DNA of 64,000 nucleotides from Actinomycetes bacterium (GCA_025356335.1 JANXUF010000058.1:1-64000); one strand, 5' to 3'; positions 28,604 to 40,852 are shown, counted from the first letter of the stretch. The notes: generated by a model from the sequence alone, not told the origin. Translations and numbers: made by a program.

Positions 28604-29899
28604 ATGCATGGCGCAGCCCGAACCCGTCGACGCTGGGCTGCGCTGGTTGTTCTCTGGGTGCTGACCGCTGCGTGCGCCAGCTCTGCGCCGTCATCGGCGC
28701 CCGTTTCGACGACACCGATCACGGTTCCGGCGACGACGACCCGGCCACGCGACGGGCGCCTCCGAATCGGGGTGCTCCTGCCGTTGTCCGGCACCGGTGC
28801 GACGTTCGGTACGCCGCTCGTCGAGGGCGTCCAACTCGCGGCCGCCGAAATCAACGCTGCCGGTGGCGTCAACGCCAGACCCGTGGAGTTGATCACCGAG
28901 GATGTCGGAAGTGACACCACCACGGCTGCCGGGGCTGTCAGGAAACTGTTGGCGAGCGACGTCGACGCGATCGTCGGACCGGCGTCGTCGAACATCGCTC
29001 TCAACGTCCTCGGCTCGATCGTCGAAGCGGGTGTCGTCAGTTGCTCGCCAACTGCTGCGGCGATCAGCCTCACCCAGTTTCCGACGCACGGCCTGTTCTT
29101 TCGGACGATTCCATCCGATGCCGTCCAGGCGGAGGCGATGGCCGACGTCATCGACCAGTCCGGCCGCCGGTCGACGGCTGTATTCTACCCGAACGACGAC
29201 TACGGCAAAGCGTTCTTCCAACAGCTGAACGCTGCACTCGTCGCCCACGGCATCGACGTCACGCCTGCGCCGTTCGATCCTGCGAGCGCCGACCTGTCAT
29301 CGGTCGTCGTCGCCGCCCTCGGTACCAATCCGGCGGTGTTGACCATCGTCAGTGATTCCGCCGGCGGCACGCGGGTCCTCGCGGCGCTGCGGCTGCTCAC
29401 CGCCAATCAACCGAGCCTCATCCGCCCGATCGTCGTCAACGATCCGCTCCGCCGGGCTGATATCGCCGGAACGATCGGTACGACAGCCCCACTGCTGAGC
29501 CAGATCAAGGGCACATCCCCAGACGCCGCGCCAGCGAGCGACGCCTTCTCCAAGGACTTCGCGGCCAAATTCCCGGGACTCCCCTCGACCTATGCTGCGT
29601 ATGCCTACGACTGCACCAACCTGCTGGCGATCGCCTCGCAGGCGGCAGGCTCGGACGACCCGGCAGCGATCGCTGCTGCGGTCGCAGACGTCAGCCGCAA
29701 CGGCACCCATTGCGCAACGTACAAGGAGTGCGCTGCGTTGCTCGGTCAGAACCGCAACATCGACTACGACGGTGCGAGTGGGTCTGTCGATCTGGACAGT
29801 CACGGCGACGTCACGAGCGGCCGATTCGAACAGTTCGGCTTTGACGGCACCGGCCGCGACGTCACGCTGTCCGAATTTTCGGTGACCGCCGGAACGTGA
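28604..29899 (+). CDS. Branched-chain amino acid-type ABC transporter substrate-binding lipoprotein
   Basis: Lipobox VLTAACAS; RIGVLLPLSGTGATFGTPLVEGVQLAAAEINAAGG typical of Peripla_BP_6. Confidence 0.88.
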   Translation: MHGAARTRRRWAALVVLWVLTAACASSAPSSAPVSTTPITVPATTTRPRDGRLRIGVLLPLSGTGATFGTPLVEGVQLAAAEINAAGGVNARPVELITEDVGSDTTTAAGAVRKLLASDVDAIVGPASSNIALNVLGSIVEAGVVSCSPTAAAISLTQFPTHGLFFRTIPSDAVQAEAMADVIDQSGRRSTAVFYPNDDYGKAFFQQLNAALVAHGIDVTPAPFDPASADLSSVVVAALGTNPAVLTIVSDSAGGTRVLAALRLLTANQPSLIRPIVVNDPLRRADIAGTIGTTAPLLSQIKGTSPDAAPASDAFSKDFAAKFPGLPSTYAAYAYDCTNLLAIASQAAGSDDPAAIAAAVADVSRNGTHCATYKECAALLGQNRNIDYDGASGSVDLDSHGDVTSGRFEQFGFDGTGRDVTLSEFSVTAGT

Positions 29900-29909
29900 T
29901 CCGTTCGGG

Positions 29910-30581
29910 TCAGCCGGCGACGAGCGTCTCGATCGGCTCGAGGATGCCGACGTAGAACGGACCGAACTCGGCGTAGACCGCTGACGCCTCGTCGAAACGC
30001 ATCGTATAGACGACGTCCTTGATGTCGTCCGGGTTGACACAGAACAGCGTGACGCCCCATTCGAAGGCGTCGAATCCGGTCGAAGCGGTGATCAACTGCA
30101 CGACCCGGCCGGCGAATTTGCGGCCGCTCATGCCGTGCTCGTGCATCAGCTCCTTGCGACGATCGAACGGCAGTGTGTACCAGTTGTCGTGGTGCTCACG
30201 GCGCTTGCTCATCGGGTAGAAGGCGAACGACGACTTACCATCTGGCGGTAGCTGCGGGTAGAGGCGGGGCGTGAGCATCTCCTCCGGAAGACCTTTGGCA
30301 TACTCGCTGACCTCGGTCAACGAGACATACGAATCGGCGATTTCCAGACCCGCTCGCTGCAATCCCGACTGCAGTGTGCGCAGTTCGCGCAGGTCGGGGC
30401 CGAGGGCCATCACGCACAGGTCAGCCTTGTGTCCGAGGATCGAACTGGTGACAACCGTATGCCCGCTCGCCTCGCACTGCTTGACAGCGGCAACGACGGC
30501 TTCTCCATCGAGATGCGGCGTGCGCTTGCAGAACAGGTGCAGGACACCCCAACCGGCCGAGGGACTGATGGGATCGCTCAT
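29910..30581 (-). CDS. chdC: Coproheme decarboxylase / chlorite dismutase family (HemQ)
   Basis: FAFYPMSKRREHHDNWYTLPFDRRKELMHEHGMSGRKFAGRVVQLITASTGFDAFEWGVTLF. Confidence 0.9.
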   Translation of the reverse strand: MSDPISPSAGWGVLHLFCKRTPHLDGEAVVAAVKQCEASGHTVVTSSILGHKADLCVMALGPDLRELRTLQSGLQRAGLEIADSYVSLTEVSEYAKGLPEEMLTPRLYPQLPPDGKSSFAFYPMSKRREHHDNWYTLPFDRRKELMHEHGMSGRKFAGRVVQLITASTGFDAFEWGVTLFCVNPDDIKDVVYTMRFDEASAVYAEFGPFYVGILEPIETLVAG

Positions 30582-31420
30582 ACCGTCGAGGCTAGCCCGA
30601 TGGCCTGCGCAGGGGTTGCCAGACGTTCGGGGCTGTAGACGTTGAATCGGTCACCGCGGATGAACCCGGCGAGCAACATGCCGGCCTGCCGCGCAGTCTG
30701 AACAGCGAGCGAGGTCGGCGCACTGACGGCAACGACGGCCGCAAACCCAGCGGCCCACGCCTTCTGGATGATCTCGAAACTCGCCCGCCCGGACACGAAC
30801 AGGCTCAGCTGGTGTGCCGGCAGACGGCCGTCGAGCAACAGCCGACCGACGACCTTGTCGACGGCGTTGTGGCGGCCGACGTCCTCACGCGTCAAGAGTA
30901 CGGCGCCATCGGCATCGAAGGCGGCGGCGGCGTGGACAGAACCCGTCTGTTTGAACAAACCCTGTGTCCCGATCACACGGTCGGCGATCGCCGCGATGAC
31001 TTCGAGCGAGGGCAATATTAGGAGATCCTGTGGCAGCGGTCGCAGCCTGCCGGCGAGTTCGTCGAGCGATGCCGATCCGCACAGCCCACAGCTGGAGGAA
31101 GTCGTCGTCAGCCGTGGAACCGGCACCGGCGCCCTGCCGCCCGTCTCGACGGTCACCACGTTGAAATTGGTGTCGACAGCAGAACCTGTCGCGCAGTAGC
31201 GCACACCGTGCACCGGCGCGCCCGCCAGCAGACCGTCGGTGAAGCAGAAGCCGGCGGCGAGCTCGAAGTCGTTTCCAGGCGTCCGCATCGTCGTACTCAC
31301 CAACGCACCGTCGATCTGGATCGACATCGGCTCCTCGACGATCAACTCGTCCGGCTGTCGCCGTGTCTCGCCACGGTGAACGCGGGTGACCAGCATCCGT
31401 TCCGATCGTCGCTCAGCCAT
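30578..31420 (-). CDS. fdhD: Formate dehydrogenase accessory sulfurtransferase FdhD
   Basis: SSCGLCGSAS, TREDVGRHNAVDKVVGRLL, VSGRASFEIIQKAWAAG motifs. Confidence 0.93.
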   Translation of the reverse strand: MAERRSERMLVTRVHRGETRRQPDELIVEEPMSIQIDGALVSTTMRTPGNDFELAAGFCFTDGLLAGAPVHGVRYCATGSAVDTNFNVVTVETGGRAPVPVPRLTTTSSSCGLCGSASLDELAGRLRPLPQDLLILPSLEVIAAIADRVIGTQGLFKQTGSVHAAAAFDADGAVLLTREDVGRHNAVDKVVGRLLLDGRLPAHQLSLFVSGRASFEIIQKAWAAGFAAVVAVSAPTSLAVQTARQAGMLLAGFIRGDRFNVYSPERLATPAQAIGLASTV

Positions 31421-31558
31421 GCGTCCTTCAGGCTAACGCCGTGCTCTCATCGAAGTTCTGCGGCCTGTTTGCCGTCAGAACTGGCGGGTAGGTGGACTCA
31501 GTTGCGTTGGGAGTACGGTCGCATCAGCCACACACCGAGCAACTTTGCGGGGGAAGCA

Positions 31559-32413
31559 ATGACGACGACGGCAAGCACACAGCTCGGACCCACCTCAATG
31601 ACGAGCACAACGACGACGACCAACGCCAGGATCCTCGGAGCGGAGTTCTTCGGGACGATGGTGCTGATCCTCGGCGGCGTCGGCAGCACGGTGTTGTCGG
31701 GGACTGCGCTGAACATCGGCGGCCTACTCCCACAGGCATTGGCCTTCGGGTTCACGTTGCTCGTCGTGACCTATGCGATCGGCCACGTATCCGGCGCTCA
31801 TGTCAACCCCGCGGTCACCGTCGCCATGCTCATCGCCCGCAAGATCAAGCCGGCGAGCGCTCCCTTCTACCTCGTCGGTCAACTCGTAGGCGCTGCCGTC
31901 GGTGCACTCGTCGTCTGGGGTATCGCCGGAGGGAACCCGAACTTCAGCGCCAAGAACAACTTCGCCGCCAACGGCTTCGGCAAGTGGAGCGGCAGTGGGT
32001 ACGGCGCAGGTTCGGCGATCATCGCCGAGGTCGTCTTCACCGCCTTGTTGGTCTTCGTCGTGCTGATGTCGACGAATCGCCGGTTCCCGCGCGCCGGCGC
32101 CGGCCTGGCGATCGGCTTGACATACACCGTGATCCATCTGGCGACGCTGACGATCGACCACACCGGCGTCAACCCCGCCCGCAGCGTCGCCTCTGCGATC
32201 TTCTCCGGCACCGAGGCCTGGAAGCAGGTCTGGCTGTTCGTCGTCTTCCCACTCGTCGGGGCCATCGTCGGCGTCTTTGCCTGGTTGTTCATCGACGAGG
32301 ACGTGCGCCTCGAAGACACGATGCTCGATATCGAGCCGCTGGAGACGATCCGTGACAAAGCCGACGAGGCCGTCGATACGGCCGTCGCAGCGGTCGAGGA
32401 GACGACTGACTGA
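31559..32413 (+). CDS. MIP family aquaporin/glycerol channel
   Basis: Two NPA loops: SGAHVNPAVT and HTGVNPARS; 6 TM segments; acidic C-terminal helix. Confidence 0.92.
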   Translation: MTTTASTQLGPTSMTSTTTTTNARILGAEFFGTMVLILGGVGSTVLSGTALNIGGLLPQALAFGFTLLVVTYAIGHVSGAHVNPAVTVAMLIARKIKPASAPFYLVGQLVGAAVGALVVWGIAGGNPNFSAKNNFAANGFGKWSGSGYGAGSAIIAEVVFTALLVFVVLMSTNRRFPRAGAGLAIGLTYTVIHLATLTIDHTGVNPARSVASAIFSGTEAWKQVWLFVVFPLVGAIVGVFAWLFIDEDVRLEDTMLDIEPLETIRDKADEAVDTAVAAVEETTD

Positions 32414-32477
32414 CGCCTGACGATCATCCCGAGGGGGATCCACGACGATCCAAGAGGAGACTCGACCCCCGACCGGA

Positions 32478-33449
32478 TTATGGAATGAGGACGATCTTGC
32501 CGACCGCACGACGGCCGAGGAGATCGGCGAGAACAGCACCTGCGTCGGTCAACGGACGCTCTGCCGGGGCGACAGGATGCAGGCCACCCTCGGCGATCTC
32601 GCTGACGATGTCGGCGATCATCGTCCGGTTCTCCTCGAGGTGGCGCGGCACCCAGCCACCCCACTCGACACCCACCACCGTTCTGTTGTTGAGCAGCACG
32701 AGATTGAGCGGCAGTCTGGCAATACCGCCGGGAAAGCCGATCACGAGGAAACGCCCGTCGAACTTCAACGACCGCATCGCCGGCTCCGACACATCGCCGC
32801 CGACGACGTCGTAGACGACATCGACGCCGGCGCCATCGGTCAGTTCCCGCGCTCTCGTCTTGACGTCCTCTGTCAGTGGATCGATCGCCGACTCCGCACC
32901 CATCGACATCGCCAGGTTGCGCTTTTCCGGTGACGAGGCGACGGCGATGACGCGGGCGCCCATCGACCTGGCGACGTCGATTGCTGCAAGGCCGACACCG
33001 CCGCCCGCACCCGTGACGAGGACGACCTCGCCGGGGCGCACGATCGTACGCTTCTTGAAGGCGAACCAGGCAGTTCCGTACACCTGCATGAACGAGGCAC
33101 CGACGGCGAAACCGATCGTGTCTGGCAAGCGCACCAGCTGTTGGGGCGTGGTCATGATGAAGTCGGCGAATGCACCCTTGCCGACGGAGGCGACGACCCG
33201 ATCACCGACATTCCACTCGGTGACGCCGTCGCCGACGGCGTCGACGATCCCGGCCGCCTCGCCGCCTGGCACGTACGGCGGCTGGGCTGCGAACTGGTAT
33301 TTGCCTGCCGCCTGCAGGCCGTCGACGAAACTGGCGCCGGCGGCCTTGACAGCCACCCGCACCTGGTCACGGCCTGGTTGGGGTGTCGGAGACTCCTCGA
33401 CCACCAGGTTGTCGCCGATTCCGTATTCAGTGCAGACGATGGTGCGCAT
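32478..33449 (-). CDS. NADPH:quinone oxidoreductase-like MDR family protein
   Basis: PPYVPGGEAAGIVDAVGDGV; VLVTGAGGGVGLAAIDVARSMGARVIAVASS. Confidence 0.88.
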   Translation of the reverse strand: MRTIVCTEYGIGDNLVVEESPTPQPGRDQVRVAVKAAGASFVDGLQAAGKYQFAAQPPYVPGGEAAGIVDAVGDGVTEWNVGDRVVASVGKGAFADFIMTTPQQLVRLPDTIGFAVGASFMQVYGTAWFAFKKRTIVRPGEVVLVTGAGGGVGLAAIDVARSMGARVIAVASSPEKRNLAMSMGAESAIDPLTEDVKTRARELTDGAGVDVVYDVVGGDVSEPAMRSLKFDGRFLVIGFPGGIARLPLNLVLLNNRTVVGVEWGGWVPRHLEENRTMIADIVSEIAEGGLHPVAPAERPLTDAGAVLADLLGRRAVGKIVLIP

Positions 33450-33684
33450 CAGCCCGACCGTAGACGGCACACCCGTTGCGAGACGTGTCGATCGGGCGGA
33501 GCATGCGCACGAAGTGCGCCGCCCGAGCGGCAGAGAGCGGAAGAAGGGCTCGTAGGTAGGTCGCCAAGGAAACCGATCGTGGTCCCGAACCCGTCAACCT
33601 ATTCCAGCTCATCACAACCATGACGGCCGAAAACGGCAAACGGCCCGTGGCGGGCGCCACGGGCCGTTGCTCAATCCGGAGGGA

Positions 33685-35367
<1,683 letters not shown>

Positions 35368-35394
35368 CTAGCACTCTAGGTCCGAGAGTGCTAA
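35368..35394. promoter_or_regulatory. CIRCE element (HrcA operator) upstream of groL
   Basis: CTAGCACTC-TAGGTCCGA-GAGTGCTAA: 17/18 match to TTAGCACTC-N9-GAGTGCTAA. Confidence 0.92.
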
Positions 35395-35441
35395 CGACGC
35401 AACCCATCCACGGCCGGACTCGGAGGTGATCGCCGGGTAGC

Positions 35442-36917
35442 TTGACCCGTATGGTCGATGTCGTGGTGGTGGGCGGCAGTATCGCCGGGTTGTCGGCAGC
35501 GTTGACACTGTCGAGAAGCGGACACAGCGTGACGGTGGTCGAGCGAGACGACACGCCGATGCCGAATTCACCGGACGAAGCGTTCGAGTGGGACCGACGT
35601 GGAGCTCCGCAGGTGCGCCACAGCCACGCATTCCTCGCCAGGCTCTACACAACACTGCGCGATCGCTATCCCGATGTACTCGCCGATCTCCTCGACGCCG
35701 GGGCGACGGAGGTGCGCTTCGGGACCGATCTCCCGCCGACGATCACGAACTACGAACCACTCATCGACGACGAGGACGTCGTGATGCTCGCCTGTCGCCG
35801 AACGACGTTCGAGTGGGTGTTGCGGCAGGTCGTACTGCGCTCCCCTGCTGTGACGATCCGAACCGGTGTCGGGCTCGAGGGCTTCATCGCAGCCGGGTGG
35901 AACGGTTCGTCCACAGCGCCAGGGTCCATCCCGACCGTGACCGGTGTGAGGCTGAGTGACGGCTCGCGACTCGCTGCCGAACTCGTCGTCGTGGCGAGCG
36001 GGCGGCGCGGCGACCTCGGACAATGGTTGGCAGAGATCGGCGTCGAGTCGATGGTCGAGACGACCGACGACACCGGCATCGTCTATCTCTCGCGCTTCTA
36101 TCGACTGCTCGACGACTGCGACTATCCACCGCGGTCAGGGCCGATCGGAGGCGACCTCGGCTATATCAAATACGGCGTGTTCTCCGGCGACAACCGCACG
36201 TTCTCGGTCACCCTCGCCATCCCCACCGACGATGTGGAACTGCGCAGACGGCTGACAGACCCGCAGACGTTCGATTCCTGCGCACGCCGACTCGTCGCTA
36301 CGTCGACGTGGCTCGATGGTCGCGCCGAGCCGATTGTCGACGAGGTCCACGTGATGGCCGGCCTGGTCAACCGCCGGCGGGTGCTGGTCGACGACGGCAT
36401 GCCGATCGTGCTCGGCATGCTGGCGGTCGGCGATGCGTACGTCTGCACGAATCCGTTGTACGGCCGGGGTTGCTCGACGGCGATGTGGGGCGCGCAACTG
36501 CTGGCCGACGCGCTCGCTGCACACCATGATGCGAGTACGCAGGCCTTGGCCTATTTCGCAGCGGTCGAGGAGGAGATCGTGCCGTGGTACCGGGCGTCTG
36601 TGCATCAGGACGCCGAGGCGAAGCGGGTGGCGTCGGCGTTACTCGCCGGCCAGGACCCAGACGCCGACCAGAGCGACTCGCGGACCTTCCTGCGCGGCGT
36701 CTTCCGGGACGGGCTCGCGCCGGCGATGCGGACCGACGCAGTCGTCTTGCGCGCGGTCTTCCGTAACTTCAACCTGTTGACTCCGCCAGATGCGTTGTTG
36801 AGCGACAGCGACGTCAGCGCGCGCGTACTCGCCGTGTGGAACGACCGTGGGAACCGACCACCGGAACCACGACTCGGCCCGGCATCTCGTACCGACCTCC
36901 TCGCCCTCATCAACTGA
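35442..36917 (+). CDS. FAD-dependent monooxygenase/oxidoreductase
   Basis: Rossmann start VVVVGGSIAGLSAALTLSRSGHSVTVVERD; GDAYVCTNPLYGRGCSTAMWGAQLLADAL; start may be 35451. Confidence 0.85.
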   Translation: MTRMVDVVVVGGSIAGLSAALTLSRSGHSVTVVERDDTPMPNSPDEAFEWDRRGAPQVRHSHAFLARLYTTLRDRYPDVLADLLDAGATEVRFGTDLPPTITNYEPLIDDEDVVMLACRRTTFEWVLRQVVLRSPAVTIRTGVGLEGFIAAGWNGSSTAPGSIPTVTGVRLSDGSRLAAELVVVASGRRGDLGQWLAEIGVESMVETTDDTGIVYLSRFYRLLDDCDYPPRSGPIGGDLGYIKYGVFSGDNRTFSVTLAIPTDDVELRRRLTDPQTFDSCARRLVATSTWLDGRAEPIVDEVHVMAGLVNRRRVLVDDGMPIVLGMLAVGDAYVCTNPLYGRGCSTAMWGAQLLADALAAHHDASTQALAYFAAVEEEIVPWYRASVHQDAEAKRVASALLAGQDPDADQSDSRTFLRGVFRDGLAPAMRTDAVVLRAVFRNFNLLTPPDALLSDSDVSARVLAVWNDRGNRPPEPRLGPASRTDLLALIN

Positions 36918-36920
36918 CGG

Positions 36921-37277
36921 GTGTCGATCAGCGACCCGAGCGCAGCAGCAGGCACGGGAACCCTCAGCCCGGACGAGATCCGCTGCCTGCTACCGGCGTC
37001 GAAGGACACGAGAATGATCCCTTGGGTGCATTTCCTGTTCGATGGAGGCCCCGTCGCCGAGGTCGCCGGACATACGACGCACTCGAGCCGGCGTCGATTG
37101 CAGTCCGACGCCCAACGCCACACAGCACTGACGCTGCTCGGGCTGCGGGTCGTGACGTTCACCCGCGACGATGTCGTCCGACGACCGCAGGCACCGAATA
37201 TTGCAACTGGTGCGATCTCCGCTGCCTGTCGACCAGGGATGAACAACTCGACCGCGTCAGGCGTACGGTTTCCTCAG
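36921..37277 (+). pseudogene. Remnant resembling the C-terminus of a DUF559/AbiEi-like (Vsr-fold) protein
   Basis: FLFDGGPVAEVAGHTTHSSRRRLQSDAQRHTALTLLGLRVVTFTRDDVVRRPQ resembles the E-x-DG..H..R...D..R...L...G..V.RF...D family tail; in frame with downstream ORF but no N-terminal part. Confidence 0.5.
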
Positions 37278-38609
37278 ATGGACGCTTCGTTCTGGACTGA
37301 TCAATTGGCCGCTGTTGTCCATGGACGCAAAGTCATTCTCAAGGTCGAACTCCTCGCCCAGGCGACCCTGACGGTCGAGATGGTCAGGCGACTCGGCGCC
37401 GCCGGGACGTTCGTCTTCGCGACGACCGGCATCGGTACAGGACCTCTGCCGGACGCCGAGTCGTTCTGCATGCACACCGACGTTTCCGGGATGTCGATGA
37501 ACCAGGCGATCCACGCCGGCAACAGATCGGTGCGGCGTTTGACGCCCGGAGCCACCGAGGCGCTCGACGAATTCGATCCCGAACACGGTGCGCTGGTGAT
37601 CGGCGACTTCCTCGGCGACTCGCCGACACTCGACGGTCGGCCGTTCCTCGCCCACCGCCGGCCTGAGTGGCTGGCGCTCGACGACAAGACCGTCATCGAC
37701 GCGTTCTGGGATCGAGCAGGCGTGATCCGCTCCCCGTGCTCGATCATTGCGGCGAACGCCGAAGAGGTCGGAGAGGCGTTCGACCGACTGACGCAGGGGC
37801 ACGGAGTCGTCCTCGCGGTCGATGCCACCCATGGCTGGACCGGCGCCGGTCTCGGCACCAGACCGGTGCTGAAACGCACGTCGATTTCGGCAGCGATCAG
37901 CGGCTAGGAGGGCCGGACCGTCCGGGTGACCCCGTTCATGGAAGGCGTTCCCTGCTCGATCCACGGCATCGTCTTCGCCGACGATGTCGTCGTGTTGCGC
38001 CCGGTCGAGATGATCATCCTGCGAAGGCACGACGGCAGCTTCTTCTACTGCGGATGTGCCTCGTACTGGGATCCGGCGGCCGGCGGACGAACACAGATGC
38101 GCGATTTCGCTCGACGGGTCGGTGATCAACTTCGTCAGGAGGTCGACTACCGCGGCGCGTTCACGATCGACGGGGTGTTGACCGCAGACGGTTTTCGACC
38201 CACAGAACTCAACCCGCGCAGCGGTGCCGGGCTCTCGACGATGTGCAGGGTCACGGACTTCCCGATGCAACTGGTGCTCGACTGTCTCGTCGGTGGCGTC
38301 GAGATCGACTGGCGGCCACGGGCACTCGAAGGATTCCTCCTCGAGATCTTCGACGCCAAACGCAGCGGCGCAACGGGCGGCCCGTTCAGCTGCCCGGCGC
38401 CGCTCGGCGACTACGAGATACCCGGCGGCACCTTGACTGTCGGTGACTCGCCGCTCGGCGTCTTCATCCGTGCCGCCGTCGAGCATCCGACAGGCAGCCA
38501 GTTCGCTCCGCGCGCTTGCGAGATCTGGACGTGGGCCGACGAACGTTTCGGCCTCGGTCCACTCACCGCAGCACCCCAGCGTTACCCGGCGGTAGCAGCC
38601 GAGCGGTAG
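37278..38609 (+). pseudogene. ATP-grasp domain protein interrupted by in-frame TAG (37905-37907)
   Basis: ORFs 36921..37907 and 37926..38609 are in the same frame; second half FMEGVPCSIHGIVFADDVVVLRPVEMIILRR...FRGAFTIDGVLTADGFRPTELNPRSGAGLS type ATP-grasp C-terminal lobe. Confidence 0.6.
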
Positions 38610-38627
38610 CAGCCGGCCAACGCCAGG

Positions 38628-38903
38628 TCAGCCGCCGGCGACGGCCGGCATGATCGAAACGGTCTCACCATCGGGGACGGGCGTGTTCAGGCCGTCGAGG
38701 TAGCGAACATCGTCATCGGCGACGAACAGGTTGACGAACTTGCGCAGGTTGCCGTCTTCGTCGAAGAGCCGCTCGTTGAAGCCGGGGTGGGCAGCGTCGA
38801 GCCCGGCGAGTACCTCGGCCAGCGTCGAACCCTCGACCTTGACGGTGGAAGCACCGCCGGAGATCGGTCGCATTGTGGTTGGGATCCGGATCGTGGCGGC
38901 CAT
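38628..38903 (-). CDS. MoaD/ThiS family ubiquitin-like sulfur carrier protein
   Basis: 91 aa, ends in ...PAVAGG (C-terminal GG); NLFVADDDVRYLDGLNTPVPDGETVSIMPAVAGG. Confidence 0.88.
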   Translation of the reverse strand: MAATIRIPTTMRPISGGASTVKVEGSTLAEVLAGLDAAHPGFNERLFDEDGNLRKFVNLFVADDDVRYLDGLNTPVPDGETVSIMPAVAGG

Positions 38904-39003
38904 GGGGCTAAAGATAACCGGATAGATCGGGTTTCGGACAGGCGTCGCACGGTCAGACGCCACGTCGCCAGGCACGACGATCGGTCGGGAGGTCGGCCGC
39001 GCT

Positions 39004-40005
39004 GTGGCTACCCTGGCGGCGGTGAGAGTGCTGGCCGCCGTCGACAAATTTCGCGGAACCGCCACCGCCATCGAGGTCGCAGCAGCCATCGAATCCGCAT
39101 GCCGGGAAACGGGTAACGACTGCGACATGGCCCCGATATCCGACGGTGGGGAGGGCTGGCTCGACGCCTTCGGTGGCCCGAATCGCCGGACGATCGTGAC
39201 TGGGCCGCTGGGCGACCCGGTCACTGCGCCATGGCGACTGGCAGATGGCACCGCCGTCATCGAGATGGCCTTGGCCTCTGGGCTGCTCGTTGCCGGAGGC
39301 GCCGAGCACAACGACGCGCTCGCCGCAACGACCACCGGAACCGGCGACCTCATCGACGCAGCACTGGACGCAGGAGCGACGCGCATCATCGTCGGGCTCG
39401 GAGGCTCGGCAACGACCGACGGCGGTCTCGGAGCGATCAGGGCGATCCATCAGCCCGCCCGCCTCCGTCGCGTCGAACTGCTCGTCGCGTGCGACGTGCG
39501 GACGAAATTCACCGAGGCGGCACGCGTCTTCGGCCCGCAGAAGGGCGCAACGCCGAGCCAGGTCGACATGCTGACCGGACGGCTGCAGCGCCTTGCGCAG
39601 GTCTACGCACACGATTACGGCGTCGATGTCACCGACGTTCCCGGAAGTGGCGCAGCGGGCGGCCTGGCCGGGGGGCTCGTGGCGCTCGGCGCCGTTTTGA
39701 CCCCAGGCTTCGATCTGTTGGCCGAGGAGCTTGCCCTCGAAGCGCGGACGGCGCGCGCCGACCTGATCATCACCGGAGAGGGTTTCCTCGACGAGCAGAG
39801 CTTCGAAGGCAAGGTCGTCGGCCAGATGGCTGCGCTCGCCCTGGCTCACGGCAAGCGGATCGTGGCGATCGTCGGCAACGCCTACGACGGCACCGAGCAG
39901 CGGATCGAGGCGGTCTCACTCGTCGGGCGCTTCGGTGAGGACCGAGCGATAAACGAGACCCTGGCCTGTATCGAGTCAGCAGCTCTGGACCTGCTCGCGC
40001 CATAG
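39004..40005 (+). CDS. Glycerate kinase
   Basis: VDKFRGTATAIEVAAAIESA, PISDGGEGWLDAF, IVGLGGSATTDGGLGAIRA, PGSGAAGGLAGGLVALG; start may be 39022. Confidence 0.9.
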   Translation: MATLAAVRVLAAVDKFRGTATAIEVAAAIESACRETGNDCDMAPISDGGEGWLDAFGGPNRRTIVTGPLGDPVTAPWRLADGTAVIEMALASGLLVAGGAEHNDALAATTTGTGDLIDAALDAGATRIIVGLGGSATTDGGLGAIRAIHQPARLRRVELLVACDVRTKFTEAARVFGPQKGATPSQVDMLTGRLQRLAQVYAHDYGVDVTDVPGSGAAGGLAGGLVALGAVLTPGFDLLAEELALEARTARADLIITGEGFLDEQSFEGKVVGQMAALALAHGKRIVAIVGNAYDGTEQRIEAVSLVGRFGEDRAINETLACIESAALDLLAP

Positions 40006-40013
40006 CGGCCGCC

Positions 40014-40065
40014 ATCCGAGGGCGATCCTCGGGCGATCCGAGGGCGATCCGAGAGCCGTCCGAGG
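40014..40065. repeat. 11-bp tandem repeat (atccgagggcg) just after the glycerate kinase gene
   Basis: atccgagggcg/atcctcgggcg/atccgagggcg/atccgagagcc/gtccgagg; unit 2/3 also forms CCTCGG-gcgat-CCGAGG hairpin. Confidence 0.8.
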
Positions 40066-40126
40066 CCTTCGAACGCGGTGTCCGTGCAGCACGCCTGTGG
40101 CGTGCAGTGACCCGTCTGGCGGGATG

Positions 40127-40852
40127 TCAGGTCGTGGAGGTCGTCGACTTGGAGGTCGTTGTCTTGGTCGCCGCTGCCTTGGTGGTGACGGATGCCCCGG
40201 GCGAGATCGTCGCCGGGGGGTTCGGCGGTGTGCCTCCGGTGGCGCTCGCCAGGTCCGTCCCGAGGATCACGACAACCGTCGCGCCCTGACGGCTGGAGGC
40301 CAGCAGCGGGATTTTCGTGGCGTCGGTCGGAATCGGTGCCGGAATGACGTTGACGAGCCCGAGGTCAGCCATCACTTGCGTTGCAGCTGCTTCCTGGCCG
40401 GCAGCCACGAAGACCAACGAGGCGGAAATCTTCTTGTTGCCGCTGGCGTTCGCCGGCGGCAGCGTGGTGTAGCCGAGCGTCTTGAGTTTTGTCGACACCG
40501 TCGCCGCCGCGCCCTTGATGCCGGAGCTGTTGGCAACGACGACGACGATCGGCGTCCTGGCGATCGAGGCCACGGCTGGCGTGGTCTGGGCAACGGTGAC
40601 GGCAGATCCGGGCACGGTGGCTGTCGAGCCGCCGGAACCGCTCACGGGGGTGGTCACGACCGGTCCCCCCGACGTCGTGATGTTCGTATTGTTGTTGTTG
40701 TCGATCTTCTTGAGGATGAAGAAGCCGAGCAGCGCAGCGACCAGTGCGACGACGATCGCCACGGCGGAAGCGCCAGAGCGGGGCGGTGTCGCCCCGCGGG
40801 GCGGGACAGTCCGCCCTGAGGGCGGTGCCTGCTGCGGTAGATCTGTACTCAT
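40127..40852 (-). CDS. LytR C-terminal domain membrane protein
   Basis: TM segment; VVVANSSGIKGAAATVSTKLKTLGYTTLPPANA... LytR_C-like; Thr/Lys-rich tail. Confidence 0.75.
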   Translation of the reverse strand: MSTDLPQQAPPSGRTVPPRGATPPRSGASAVAIVVALVAALLGFFILKKIDNNNNTNITTSGGPVVTTPVSGSGGSTATVPGSAVTVAQTTPAVASIARTPIVVVVANSSGIKGAAATVSTKLKTLGYTTLPPANASGNKKISASLVFVAAGQEAAATQVMADLGLVNVIPAPIPTDATKIPLLASSRQGATVVVILGTDLASATGGTPPNPPATISPGASVTTKAAATKTTTSKSTTSTT

